Of a DNA stretch of 64,000 nucleotides, positions 52,771 to 64,000 are shown one piece after another. The stretch comes from Leguminivora glycinivorella. Taxonomy: Eukaryota; Arthropoda; Insecta; Lepidoptera; Tortricidae. The DNA is taken from contig NC_062993.1 of assembly GCF_023078275.1 (NCBI RefSeq), positions 6,013,252-6,077,251 of the forward strand, given 5' to 3'. How positions within the stretch are numbered: the first letter of the stretch is position 1; every line of letters begins with the position of its first letter. A program made the translations under genes and the position numbers. Below the pieces are notes generated by a model that was given only the letters and a program-made list of their open reading frames with translations, did no database searches and was not told the DNA's origin.

Positions 52771-55700
52771 ACCTCTGCCGGCGCTGGTTAGGGCGTACTG
52801 TGACTGATATACTTTATTTATACAGAAATGTCATAATAAGAAATAAGAAGGTATACAAAGGGATGTTTCAAAATTTAGCTACTAAGGTTTTATGAGTTGA
52901 AACTGACAGCACAGCACAGTTATCCATTATGACTCTATGATGGTGGTGAATCACTTAATTTATATATAACATAAAACCGACAGGAAGCCAGTAGTTAATA
53001 GATCGGTATTACAATATTTACGGAAATAAAACCTGTTATTTCATTAACATTTTTGTGAGAAAATATCTGTAGCAACCCAAACTCTGAAGAGCTTCCCTTC
53101 ATCAATGGGTGTTACATCAACGTCGGCAAAATTTGTCTCACGTTTCCCTTACAACAGTCCTTAGTCAGAACAAGATCATATACATGTTTTTTGTCTTATA
53201 AATTCACCAAGATACTAGTCTTCTTCTGCTTAAGATAACTATAATTATATCATGTAACTATAATACACAATTATATCATAGCACTGCCGTGAGCATTATG
53301 ACATTATGTTGAAATTTTTATTTTTCATGTAAATTGATTACTGTACCATAAGTAATGCGCCTATATGTATCTCTCAATATGCACATATTATTGTTAGTAT
53401 ACTGAGTAATAAGCAATATTGACATAGCTTAAACATTGTCTTACATAGCCCACTGCCAAATGTCAACATTTCCCAATGCATAATGTGTTATGAATTCTGT
53501 ATATGAAATATATATTTGCCCAAAACAATTGAAATGGACGCTTGAGTTGGGAGAAATTGCACGCTATCATATGTTAATTTGTAATGTATACCCACATTAC
53601 GATAATGTATGCGTTACTGCTGGACTGGTAGCAAAACTGCAAATAAGATGATAATACATTTTCGGCTTCTGACTGAATTGATAATACCATGGCCATGATT
53701 AGCTAAGGATCCATATAATAAAAGGCAAGCTCCTACTCAAAGTCTTTACGAGAACGGAAACTATGTAAATTTTTCCTATTAAATTAAAATGGGTCAACTG
53801 AGCAAAAATCTTTGGGATACAAGCGATTGAAACGAATCAATGATCTAATGAGTCACACATACTTAGGCGAAGATCAAATGAAGGCAATTATTTCTAATTA
53901 AATTGACTTTGATACTTCCATGAATATACATGAATGTTAATGCGGGAATCCTCTCTACACTGTACTCGTCAACTTTATTTAGTCTTTTACTATGTCTAGC
54001 TAGTATGCTTTTTTCGATATTTGAAATATTTAATTTGTGTTTGAATAATTATGAATATGTGATACATATATTTTTAGGCTTATCATTTTTATGACTTATG
54101 TGCTGACTAGCCGAATTTATAAAGGGAAAATTGTACGATTCGTGAGCTAGTAATTCTAAAACATTACGACTTATGGCTCTTTAGTCCATTTCGATATTCT
54201 AATAAGAATGTAAGACGACAGATAACTATTCAAATAAGGGTTAATGATGTACGATTACCCATTTATAATTAAAATTCAGTCATCAGCTTAAGATAGTAAA
54301 TAGTTTTCTTTTCAGCACTTTCGTAATTTATCACCAAATTGCAAAGCAATATATTCTATATTGCTCTTTTGTGCGAATAATATAAATGTCTCACGTTCTT
54401 TATAAACTGATGTATACACATAAACATACGGGTTAATATTTACTGTATTCTTGCTTATTTCCCAAAATCCATATGCAGCGGGACTTCCCATAAACAAGAT
54501 GCAACTGTTATGTAAGGTAATACCTGATTCTACAATTATATCGAGATGACAATTATTTATTTATCGTATGGCATATAATTAGGATTTTCTTAAAAGTCGT
54601 ACGTACGCACGGCTGTAGCATGTAGCGCCACGGACGATGACAATGGTATTTACACTTGCCTGTCATTCGAGACCAATAGGTCAAAATATCGTAGCTATAA
54701 GTACCTACTGCGTACCTTAAGCGCTGAGCTTTTATTTTTTATTTAGGTCTCAAGACCTTACTTCTGATAAATATAGTTCATCAATATCTATTTAAACGGC
54801 AATATTTTTAAGTTTTCTGTTACCACTAGAAACCCATTTTGCCTAGAATCTGCGCTCCCTTTTATGAGTGTCCTAACAAATTCTTGTATGTCAGGTATAT
54901 TAGGAGTCCGAAGTCTTCTAAATTAAGTCTTATGCACAGTAATGTTATAAACATCATATTTCTAGTTCCTTACACTAAATTCAATTGGGATTGGGACTCG
55001 TCCTCTGGCCTTACGGACCGTTTTTTGAATAAGTTGTGGCGTCTCCTCTGTTACTGACAAATAGTCGCGCCGCAAAATTCTAATAAATGGCGCTTAGTAA
55101 GCAACTGCGGAAATGTGTACCGATCCTACAACGCGCTAATGGAGTTCCAAAAGTTAATTGTAAATATGCACTTCTGTTAATCTCTCTAGGCCCCAGAAAC
55201 CTATTCAGAAAACATTTGTCAAATGAAATAAACGGGAACTTTCTGTTAGTAATACCGCAGTAGCGGGCGATAATTTTAGGATGCGAGCGTCTCTTTATTT
55301 GTAAGAGGAAAATGTGGTCTAAAATCGAAAGAGATTCATCCTTCAATTTCCGTTTAATTTATCATTTCAGAAACAGGCCTCCACATTCAGTGACTACCTT
55401 TCAACATTTTATCCATAAGAGTGCCTTAGCAAATTGTGAAAATCGGTTTCTCTCGGAAAATGTATTGCCCTATTGGTTTTAATGAGATTAAAGTGTTTTC
55501 GATATATCATACTCATACAACAAATAAGCACTTTGAATACAATTTACCTACACGGTTTCTTGCTTTGTTTTGTGTAGTTGTTTAAGTTTAGGACCAACTT
55601 CATTTACTTCGGTCAAGAGATGTAAGCCATAGTTCTTCGCTGTAAATAGTTTGAGAATATTGTTCGGTCGTCTCTTTAATCTAATTCGTTAGTTATTTAT

Positions 55701-57149
55701 AGAAACATAGGATTCGTAACATTACGCCATCGAACTGGACAACCGACAAATCCTTTTACGACGAGAGTCCGTCCTGAGTAACAATGCAACAAGGCATACT
55801 AAAATTCTATTGTGCTAAATAACATATCCTTTAAGTTATTCTGCCAAACTATCCACAAAATATCGTATATATTTGGGAGTCAGATTTCCGGTACGAGTTT
55901 GTTGTCTTTGTAATTAACCTCTTCAAGGATTGTCTGTAACCTTGGTCTAGCTAACGTTAGTAATAATGCATGATTGAGTATTCTAACCGTTGGTCGATTA
56001 ACGGCAGTTTGAGGTCAATTTGTAGTACATATATGTATATATCGTACTTAGAAAACTTTCCGAGCTGTAGCTTTTTATTTCTAAATGAATTGGTTCAGAA
56101 GTCTCTACTGGGTCGATTGCTACAGAAGTGATACTTTTGTCAGTTCGGTATACTGAACAACATATACTGGAACATTATCCGCCATTAGTCCGACTAGACG
56201 TTTCAGCCGGACAGCTATAAGTTTGCTGAAATACAGACTAATATCCAGGTTTCACAGAGTAATGAGCCTAGTACAAGAATTTTCCTTTGCGGTAAGTTAT
56301 TTTGTAGCTAATAGTCAACATTTGCTAAGTACCTGAGTGGTTCTTCTGCATTTCTAAAGTCCGTATCAAGACCCAAGACCATGCGTCAATTATTGACGCC
56401 CGTGAGTTGATGAGACTAGAGCTCTAATCATTCATTTAGAAGAATCTGCACTCTAGGAATAGCGTAAAACAGTAGCATAAATTAATGGATATTCTTTTTC
56501 CCATTGGTATTTTCACCGCCCCCTCTCCCTTTCTGATTGGGCAAGAAGGGCTTTGTAATATAAAGTGGTTTTTCATTCTGTTTAGCATCACTATTATGTA
56601 TATTTCTTAATTCGCTTAGTATCTGGCAACAAAGTGCTAGTTAATTGCTACCGAAGCTCCACCCACACGTTTTTAGATGTGGAAGTGGATTTTCACAACG
56701 TCAGACCTGCTATATTGTAATAAACCTCTATCATGACGAGCATTCTAAAAGTTGACATGACAAATTAGGTTGGCAATAACGGCGTTGCTTTACAGTAATT
56801 GGATCACACATTCGTCATCATTATGGCCGTTCAGATATTCACGAGTGAGAGAAATTTGGACATTCCTCACAATCATTCATCTGTTGGTCAGGTGACCACG
56901 CTGATTATGTATTAGCTAATTAGGCAATTGAGACGACGCCGATGTCGTTCACTTTACCTGTCTAAAACGACCCCACTTATGGGAACCCATCACGTGATGA
57001 TTTTTGTCTAATAAGACAATGACTAAACTGTGTAATTGTGTATGTCTCAGGTTAACACGTACGCTGTGGTTCTGATTCGAAAGACCTTCTACGAAGTATA
57101 TATGTTTAGAAATACCTTATACAAAGTATGTTTAGTTAAGAGTTGTGCT
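52771..57149. other. Long stretch without supported features
   Basis: About 4.4 kb of AT-rich DNA, the least repetitive part of the window. Frames of 60-88 residues at 54312-54497, 54839-55057 and 55080-55346 show no domain, start or splice support. Likely intergenic or intronic. Confidence 0.5.
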
Positions 57150-57232
57150 AATTCTTATAATTCTTAATTTTTTTTTTTTTTTTTTGTCATGATATTTTTA
57201 TGCAATAAAGTTTTTATCTATCTATCTATCTA
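57150..57232 (+). mobile_element. LINE 3' tail with (ATCT)n
   Basis: A T-run, then catgatatttttatgcaata, aagtttttatctatctatct and atctaatt: a polyadenylation-type word followed by an (ATCT)n tail, as in several lepidopteran non-LTR elements. Confidence 0.55.
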
Positions 57233-57539
57233 ATTACCGCCTCTCGACATAATCTCATTGAGATTCGAGTACAAATACAACATTTTGCCTCGTGATCATA
57301 ACGCTCGTCTCATGACACGAAAGGTGAATTAGTGCATAGCATGTAATAACCCAATGGGTTCTCACAGGATGTCGTAAATCATCGCATAGGGCAACGAAAT
57401 CCAAATTCCAAGTCGCTGCAAAGTTCAATCTTTTACGGGGCGACGCTTGTCAATTTATATGACAGTGTACTTTTTCGCACAGCACAACTTTACTCATGTT
57501 GTCTCTAATGACGAATCATGTCTGCACAATGAATGATTT

Positions 57540-58290
57540 CCTTCGTCATATCACGAGGCGATGCCCTATTGGATCGTGGGCCCTATCTTTTCATAGGCCA
57601 GGTTATCTAAAGGGACCTCATCTGTCGTTTCAAGACATCTCTTGTGTCCTGTCACCTCACGAGGCGAAGCTATGACTTTTCAAGGGACGAACCTATGTCG
57701 TCTCACGGGACGTCGCTCTGTCTCGTCTTACGTGAGCGTAGCATTTGTCCTTTATATTCTTTATGACGGTGCATAGGATTACACTGCGTCCCATCGCTGA
57801 CAATTTTCTTCATCATCTCCATGCCACCACACAGGAACAACCCTGTCGTCTCGCGGGACAATGCAATGTCGTCTCATTGGACGACGCCTGTCGTGTCACG
57901 GCACGACGCCATGTCGTCTAACGGGACGACGCTTGTCGTCTCACGGGACTACGCCATGTCATCTCACTGGACGACGTCATGTCGTCTCACGGGACGACGC
58001 CTGTCGTCTCACGGGACGACGCCTGTCGTCTCACGGGACGACGTCTTTCGTCTCACGGGACGACGTCTGTTGTCTCACGGGACGACATCTGTCGTTTCAC
58101 AGGACGACGTCTGTCGTCTCACAGGACAACCTCTATCGTCTAACGGGACGATATCTTTCGTCTCACGGGACGACGTCTGTCGTCTCACAGGACGACGTCT
58201 GTCGTCTCACAGGACGACGTCTGTCGTCTCACGGGACGATGTCTGTCGTCTCACGGGACGACGCCATGTCAGTCTCACGTGAGTGAGGCA
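57540..58290. repeat. Palindromic 22-bp minisatellite
   Basis: The unit is ctgtcgtctcacgggacgac plus gt or gc; about 19 recognisable units at 57840-58270, with scattered degenerate ones back to 57540. Each unit is itself a hairpin (gtcgt...acgac). As 22 is not a multiple of three, reading cycles through all three frames, and two overlapping plus-strand frames (57821-58282 and 57861-58286) stay open with a 22-residue period. These are repeat artefacts rather than proteins unless transcription is shown. Confidence 0.93.
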
Positions 58291-58471
58291 TATCTATCCG
58301 CGTACTTATGACGGTGCCTACAGGAGGTCACTGCGTCTCGTCGCTGGGCCAAAGGCACCGAGCGGAATATCACGAAGTTAGAAGTAATCATAATCTTCTC
58401 GATGTTTTAAATTTCTCGAACTTTTTAAGACTTGCTTTTGTAAACGTGTTGCTCGGCCGAGTTACAAAAGC

Positions 58472-58631
58472 GTACTGAGGAAAAAGCAGCCGAGCGCTGG
58501 TAACCGGGCGACACTAGTACTTGACTGGCGCGCCAGATGGCGCTACTAGTCGAGGAATTCACTCTATTAGGGCCGAGTTATGAAGGTGTTAATCTCATTA
58601 GTGGTTCAAGCGAAGGCACGGACACCTAAAT
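58472..58631 (-). repeat. Second copy of the 52.5-kb repeat core
   Basis: The reverse complement of the centre and right part of 52440-52761: ctgaggaaaaagcagccgag, gcgctggtaaccgggcgaca, gcgccagatggcgctactag and tggttcaagcgaaggcacgg. It lacks the tRNA-like part and the long inverted arms. Confidence 0.88.
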
Positions 58632-59029
58632 ATGTAATATCGCTCGCAGACGTTTCTGCATGATAAAAAACAAAAAAGTAAAGTAATTAGTAAGTATGTA
58701 TGTATAACTCCTCGTCTGTCTGAATCCGTGTTTCCCCTATTGACCTTGCCAATTAATAAAATACCTAACAAGACAATCAGGCGTAGTAGTTAAACAATTT
58801 GCAATGTACAATCGACTAAATTAACTCACCGGAATGAATTATCCAATATTTGAGCAAGACTTTATTCGCAAGAGAATAAAGCACATTTAGATAGTTTTGA
58901 GCATAATATGTATTTATTTATTTATTTTTATTGAATAATTACGACTGTGTAAAGAAACTTCATGCGTTGCTCTGTGAAATAATAGTTATTTTCCCCTCAC
59001 TAGCTCGGAAACACGTGTTTTGTCATTTA
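58632..59029. other. No feature seen
   Basis: AT-rich with a (TTTA)n run at about 58912-58930. No gene. Confidence 0.45.
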
Positions 59030-59430
59030 ATACCAGCGGGTAAAAACGCATTTTATCCACTAGTGGGTAAAGTAATTTGACCTTGAATAAAGTCAAATTA
59101 ACTGCTTTAAACTTGATAAAAGTAGGTTAATCTAGTAATAAAGATGATTTACCACCTGTGGAACTACTGGAAGCAGTGATAAACGCATTTTTTGCGTTGT
59201 AGTTTCCTCGCTATAGTGAGGGGAAAAGTTTTGTGTTACACTCGGGTGCAAATGTATTTTACTTCACTTCTCGTGTGTTAAAAAACTCGCAAGTTCAGGA
59301 TTCTATTCTCGAACCACTCGCTTTGCTCGTGGTTCAACTATAGAATCCTTTCACTTGCTCGTTTTTCAGTTCCACACTCGGCGTTAAAATACAACTTTGC
59401 CCCCTTGTATACCAAATAACTATTGTTAAA
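59030..59430. repeat. Dispersed CACTCGG repeat, copy 2
   Basis: agcgggtaaaaacgcatttt, tttgtgttacactcggg, cgaaccactcgctttgctcg and caactttgcccccttgtata match 40600-41060. A further fragment (actagtgggtaaaaacgcat) is at about 60590. Confidence 0.7.
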
Positions 59431-59509
59431 ACTAAAATCTAGTAGGACCCGCGGTTTAATTTAGTAGTGTACAGAAATACATAATCTGTGAAATTTTCAA
59501 AAATCTAAT

Positions 59510-59625
59510 TCACGGTTCATGAGGATACAGCTTTGTGACGGACGGACGAACACACACCGTAGTCTTAGTTATAAAGGGATCCTATTGTTGAACTATCGTT
59601 TGGGTAAGGAATCCTAAAAAGAAGA
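59510..59625. repeat. Dispersed GGTTCATGAG...AATCCTAAAAA repeat
   Basis: cacggttcatgaggatacag, gtgacggacggacgaacaca and ggtaaggaatcctaaaaa; a decayed relative of 14630-14740. Confidence 0.5.
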
Positions 59626-60126
59626 AAAAATACAAAAAACGCTACACAATCGCAACTGCTTGGTTTTTATATGAAAACGGTGGGGTCTTGATCTTGACCC
59701 CAATTTGGCAACAACCACTTATTTATTTTCATTAACGCTATTATTTAATTAAAACATTCAAATGGAAACAGACACCTATTCGATAGCCAGTTTTTGTATC
59801 TATTTCTTTGATAGAAGTTAAATTTGTAAATGGTTATAAATTACAGAGCTATAAAAAACAATGAATACAACAAACACAAAACAGTTAACATAACACAACC
59901 AACAACGCTATACATATTTATGTATTTAGAATTATTTAGATGAAGGCATACATCGTGATTCACGTGAAGCCTGCATATGTGTATATCTGCGAAAAAATAA
60001 AAAGGTGTATGTGAAGTTTCCAATCTGCATTGGGTTAGCACTGTTAGCAGGGGGACTAATAGCCCAAGCCCTCTTTCTTATCGCCAAAGCCATTTCCTAA
60101 ATTTCAAAATCCTTACCTTTATGATA
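59626..60126. other. No feature seen
   Basis: AT-rich; the 66-residue minus frame at 59841-60041 has no features. Confidence 0.45.
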
Positions 60127-60854
60127 TAAAGTAAAATCCATAATCCTACGGACCAATTTGACAAGTAAGTGTGAACAAATGTTGCCACAGTTTGGCCAGT
60201 GTCGTTCTTATCGATATTAAAATTATTATAACATCGTAGATTTAAGGTGCACCCAGACGGGACAACGAAATTGGCAATTTGATTGGCTAATCAATATACC
60301 AACTTTTTCTGTGATTTCGACAGATCAAAAGGTCTGTAGGCCTCTAATTAGAGATTTTTTTTTTTTTAATTTAAGCAGCAATAATATTATACGAAAATTA
60401 TATAGATATTTATGATATACTTGCCATAGCGTGACGGATACTTTATCCTCATAGATATGTGATAAAACTGAAAGCGTAATACACCGGCTGGGAATGAATA
60501 ATATTTTATAATAAAGGCTAGTAAAATTATCGTCAGACATGGTATTTTATTTTTTACCTGCAGGCTCGGAAACCTTTTTATGTTTTAAAACTAGTGGGTA
60601 AAAACGCATGGTATCCATCCACTACCTCGAAAATACATAGAACAAACCAAAATGTGTACCTACCTCTTATTTGAAACTAATATACTTATTCTTGATTTAA
60701 ACTAGTCTGTTATGTGTGCTTTACAACTTGTCGATATATTGTTAATTTGTTATCGAGTATATACTCTTCACTTTTTTTATTTTGCTGTTCCTGGTAACAC
60801 TTTACCTGTCAGTCATTTGTCAATTTAGTCCGTAGGATTATGGATTTTACTTTA
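60127..60854. mobile_element. 728-bp TIR element, unclassified
   Basis: taaagtaaaatccataatcc then tacggaccaatttgacaa at the left; ttgtcaatttagtccgtagg then attatggattttacttta at the right: about 37 bp inverted with two or three differences. No coding capacity. It includes a fragment of the aactagtgggtaaaaacgc repeat. Target duplication unclear. Confidence 0.8.
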
Positions 60855-60990
60855 GGCTTGTGTCTCGACTTGAGCGTCGGAGTCCACTCAGCTACCTATA
60901 GTTCTATCGAAAATATTCCGTTGCGTGTAACATCAGCCATATAGTTGACTAGACGCCGAAGCCATAGTGTGCGGCCGGCCTGACATATTG

Positions 60991-61545
60991 GGGACCATCC
61001 ACACTCATAAGACGCATGTCTTGCGGCGCGCAATGGACGTCTCCGCCACGCCGCCTGAATGTAATTCAAAAAACATCTCCTCAGTACATTTTATTTATTT
61101 ATTTAAACTTTATTGCACAACTAAAGAAACATCTACAAATGGCGGACTTAATGCCAAAAGGCATTCTCTACCAGTGAACCATTGGGTTAAACAGAGACAT
61201 ATATGTTGGCGCAGGAGAAATAATAGCTAACAGAGACAAATATAATCGTGACATCAAACATAATTTACTAAACTCAGGTTGAATACTAATACTTATATAA
61301 ATTTATATAAAGATAGACTAATATACATAATTACATATATATGATGGTGAACATTATTTGAATTCTTCTGCCAGAAGACAGACATACATACATTTTGTAG
61401 AGGTATAGGAAGGACGTAAGACGCGCCGCGGAGACGTCCGTTGCGCGCCGCAAGCATCGATCTAAACTACCAATTTAAATTTAAATCGATGGGAAGTTTA
61501 AATCGATGGCCGCAAGACTTGCGTCTTATGAGTGTGGACGGTCCC
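60991..61545. mobile_element. Short TIR element, GGGACCATCC family, enlarged copy
   Basis: gggaccatccacactcataa at the left, ttatgagtgtggacggtccc at the right, with TTG duplicated at both edges (60988-60990 and 61546-61548). The body shares gcggcgcgcaatggacgtct with 8103-8238, but about 420 bp have been added, including a LINE 3' end and a duplicated taaatcgatgg phrase. Confidence 0.85.
61091..61340 (-). mobile_element. LINE 3' end nested in the TIR element
   Basis: Plus-strand text tttatttatttaaactttat then tgcacaactaaag and aaatggcggacttaatgcca then aaaggcattctctaccagtg is the reverse complement of a 3' UTR ending in aataaagtttaaataaat. It matches 31722-31800 and resembles 28310-28350. Confidence 0.72.
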
Positions 61546-61680
61546 TTGGGCATGCAGCAGGGCATCAGGGCGTGCGGCGTGCGTGCCAAACAATTCAAGC
61601 TCATCCTGAGTATTGCTGGACGCTCATATGACGGTTTATTTACACTGCTGATGTTGCATGAAGGTGCCATGTGATTGTCT
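61546..61680 (-). repeat. Dispersed gcgtgcggcgtgcg repeat
   Basis: catgcagcagggcatcaggg, cgtgcggcgtgcgtgccaaa, caattcaagctcatcctgag and gctggacgctcatatgac are the diverged inverse of 31615-31720. A family shared by two sites and, by memory, common in moths. Confidence 0.6.
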
Positions 61681-62108
61681 GCCACACCTACAAACGCGAC
61701 GCAGACTACAGATCAAGGAGTATTTTCTTTCACTACAAAATCTACAAATTTATTTTTAGAATCTGTTCCTCGTAAGAAACTAATTCGGGACTTAACAATG
61801 CCCCATACAAAAACTGCCATTTGTCCAAACAAATCACACTCGAGACAAACAAACCAATCCTCACCCCACCCTGTGACGGCTGTGACATGGTTCCATTTAT
61901 CATTAATCAGTAAGCGAGATGGAACTGTATCACAGTAACGTGGATCCAATTTGTCGCCTATTGTTGTCATAATGTGTGGAGTGGCTTTATTGTTATTGTA
62001 ATAGATGGTCTGGCGGACGTCGAAGGGCCATCTAGTTAGTAATTAAAACTTTTCTTTTTAGATTTATGGCACTTAAATAAAAATAAAATAACTTCAAAAA
62101 AACATATA
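61681..62108. other. No gene supported
   Basis: Opposed frames of 87 and 85 residues (61675-61938 plus, 61713-61970 minus) occupy the same bases. The minus one contains NDKWNHVTAVTGWGEDWFVC and is tryptophan-rich, so it may be a scrap of an element protein, but no family is recognised. Confidence 0.35.
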
Positions 62109-62348
62109 TTTAGTGTGTTTAGTGCGCTTCGCTCGCGTTAAATTCGAAAATTGCAGATTGCTCTATACAAACTTCCACCCCCCGTTTTAGGGAAGTGGGG
62201 GGTTTGAAAGAAACAAAAAGCCTATGTCACTCTGTCCCTTCAACAACCTTCACTTAAAAAATCAAGTCAATTCGTCGCTGCGTTTTGCCGTGAAGGACGG
62301 ACAAACAAACAGACACACACACTTTCCCATTTATAATATTAGTATGGA
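62109..62348 (-). mobile_element. Lep1-like Helitron, copy 3
   Basis: On the minus strand the 5' end TCCATACTAATATTATAAAT starts at 62348, next to T at 62349 on the plus strand. The 3' side still has gcgagcgaagcgcac, but the outer stem and CTAG end are damaged. It contains extra sequence around accccccgttttagggaag. Confidence 0.72.
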
Positions 62349-63149
62349 TAGTAATTTAAAAATAGAAACCATAGACCTCGGTCGTCAGCCTCAGTTTCAC
62401 TTAATAATTGTAGTCTGACCGACACGACACCTTCCATAGTTTGCGTGTTAATCATGGTGTAACGTTGTTAAACTTGTGAAGTAGGCCCGTGCTAGGGCAA
62501 ACAGACGTTGTTTTTGAAACATTCTGATTTTGAGCCATTCATTTCCTAAAATTAGGATATCCAATTAGGGACACATAACAACCCTAATACTCGGCAGCAA
62601 GTGTCATGTTTCGGCGAAGTAAAAAAAATCGTGATAGGTAGATAACGAAAAAATGAAACTGGTTTTCGTAAAAACTAGTGTCTATGCTGAATCCTGGGAT
62701 TAGTTACATTACATGAGTCCTTCAAGAAGTCGGTATAACACTTGGAGGAACAAGAACGAGACACAAGTGACACGACTTCAACGACTTATGACACTGGCTG
62801 ATTAGTATATGTCACGGCAGTTAAAATAACGCCATAATCGTGATATATTTATTAATTTATGAATGCTTGACTTTGGGCATAGCTCATAGTACCCTTAGTA
62901 CGTACACTTACTTTAAGCCCGTTTCTTAAGAAAATTGTATGTTTTAATAAGGTAAATCCTCCTTTATCAAACGCAGCTGACCGCAAAACACATCCACAAA
63001 CGATGAGTCTCATCTATTCTCATGCTCTCATAGGTCGCCTTTAGGCTTTAATTCAAATACATACTAAGCAGGTAAAGACACTAAAGACGTCACAAAGTAA
63101 ATAGAGGTATATATTCACTCTTCAATGGAGTATATTGCTTACCACTTCG
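62349..63149. other. No feature seen
   Basis: AT-rich without recognised repeats or genes. Confidence 0.45.
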
Positions 63150-63425
63150 TTTATAGCTTAGGTGTCGGCAAAAACACTAAATGCATGAAAGGTCATTAAA
63201 AATGCCAACGGTCTTTCACGTACCTACATATTTCGCAGTTATATGGTTTAATGACATTTAGAAATACCTATTCAGGCATATCTTTCTCGTTTCTGGTAGG
63301 TAAAAGCACTTTAGCCAGAGAAAGTATAAGGCATATAAAAATTGTCAACAGTCTATCACAATAATCACATTCACATCTTACATATTTCGCGGTTATATGG
63401 TTTAATTACATTTAGAAAGACCAGT
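63150..63425 (+). repeat. Diverged tandem duplication, ~165 bp x 2
   Basis: tacatatttcgcagttatat then ggtttaatgacatttagaaa (63226) recurs as tacatatttcgcggttatat then ggtttaattacatttagaaa (63379). The preceding ggtaaaagcacttta-like and gtcaacagtctatcac words are also paired. Confidence 0.78.
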
Positions 63426-63430
63426 TACCC

Positions 63431-63695
63431 AAGTTAGAGAAACGCGGAGATTTGAACTTTACGCCACTATCATAGGAGCTACAACATACGGATTATCAAC
63501 TTAGTATTAATTGTTTCAAGCCTAGAGAGGTCAAGAACTGGTCAGACTTGCGTAAAGTTGCGTTATGAAATCTTATTGCTCGGTCATAAAGTGCAGTTTG
63601 CAACGCTTCCGTAGTTAGGAAAGTAGATTAGTGTAATTAGTGCATACCTAGCCAACATCACAACCTCTTACGCTTCGTAGCAAGCTCTCCCTATC
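63431..63695. other. No feature seen
   Basis: Nothing recognised before the next element. Confidence 0.4.
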
Positions 63696-63791
63696 CACGG
63701 TATAATAAAGAGTACTATCGTACAGTATGGCCACTCCCGCTCCCCGCTGAAAGTGCCGCACCCACCCGCTCTCGGTTACCTCAGTCGACTT
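63696..63791 (+). mobile_element. Unclassified 7-bp-TSD element, copy 5 (truncated)
   Basis: cacggtataataaagagtac then cagtatggccactcccgctc and ctcggttacctcagtcgact, in the opposite orientation to the other copies. It stops about 96 bp in, losing the CACACCTCGG end; no target duplication can be assigned. Confidence 0.85.
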
Positions 63792-63944
63792 GTGAAAAAC
63801 CAATGTGCATTATGTATGTCCGTTTACTGTAACGTTAACGATCGTCACTTCGGCTAGACGGGCAGGTTGCAGTAGACTTGCATTAAGGATTGAAGCGGTC
63901 GGGATTATGTACCGTTGCTGGGGTGAGAAATGTTTTAGACATTT

Positions 63945-63966
63945 CAATTCAATTCAATTCAATTTA
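63945..63966. repeat. (AATTC)n microsatellite
   Basis: Four to five copies of aattc followed by aatttattgttgttgtg. A simple repeat, or the tail of a retroposon whose body lies outside or is unrecognised. Confidence 0.7.
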
Positions 63967-64000
63967 TTGTTGTTGTGTTGTTTATGGCATGATTGCTATA

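Noticed and set aside
57821..58286. Two long overlapping frames as secreted or repeat proteins
   Set aside because: Both arise from the 22-bp minisatellite having no stop in any phase; similar lengths in two frames argue against coding selection.
61675..61970. Overlapping opposed frames as a sense/antisense gene pair
   Set aside because: Both are short, start arbitrarily and have no recognised family; the tryptophan-rich minus frame is noted only as a possible scrap.

Overview
This is a stretch of eukaryotic, almost certainly lepidopteran (moth or butterfly) nuclear DNA. It is AT-rich. It carries small Helitron-like elements of the type common in Lepidoptera (TC...CTAG ends inserted between A and T), LINE 3' ends with short tandem tails, and many terminal-inverted-repeat MITEs. 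The one gene seen is interrupted by GT/AG introns with polypyrimidine acceptors. There are no operons, bacterial genes, CRISPR arrays or rRNA genes. No intact host protein-coding gene could be supported; most open frames are accidents inside repeats.

Layout. 1-6150: a 171-bp satellite (about 29 monomers of two alternating subtypes), split at 3068-4220 by a TAA-flanked TIR element that itself contains a Helitron-like element. 6174-7100: a second satellite of about 142-162 bp. 7.1-15.5 kb: dispersed MITEs. 15.85-17.42 kb: a 345-bp higher-order tandem array interrupted by a TTAA-flanked element. 17.4-33.3 kb: MITEs, direct repeats, LINE scraps and Helitrons in otherwise featureless DNA.

33.33-44.0 kb is the most interesting block. 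Two arrays of 88 and 87 bp units, whose outer edges carry opposed TACACAG...CTGTGTA sequences, flank a decayed gene with at least six exons (36948-41491). Its protein resembles, from memory, a widespread but uncharacterised multicopy animal family. The gene has in-frame stops and frameshifts, yet its splice sites and several exon phases still fit. A diverged inverted copy of its 5' flank lies in its fourth intron. The block may be a large undescribed transposon with subterminal satellite arrays; this is inference.

44-64 kb: more repeats. These include further copies of an unclassified ~200-234 bp element that makes 7-bp target duplications and keeps a long open frame on its minus strand (five copies in the window), a tRNA-like sequence behind a Helitron 5' end next to a 65-bp perfect inverted repeat, a palindromic 22-bp minisatellite, and long TIR elements.

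The parts do not form a pathway. The window reads as a record of nested insertions. Family assignments rest on end sequences, target duplications and memory, without database searches.
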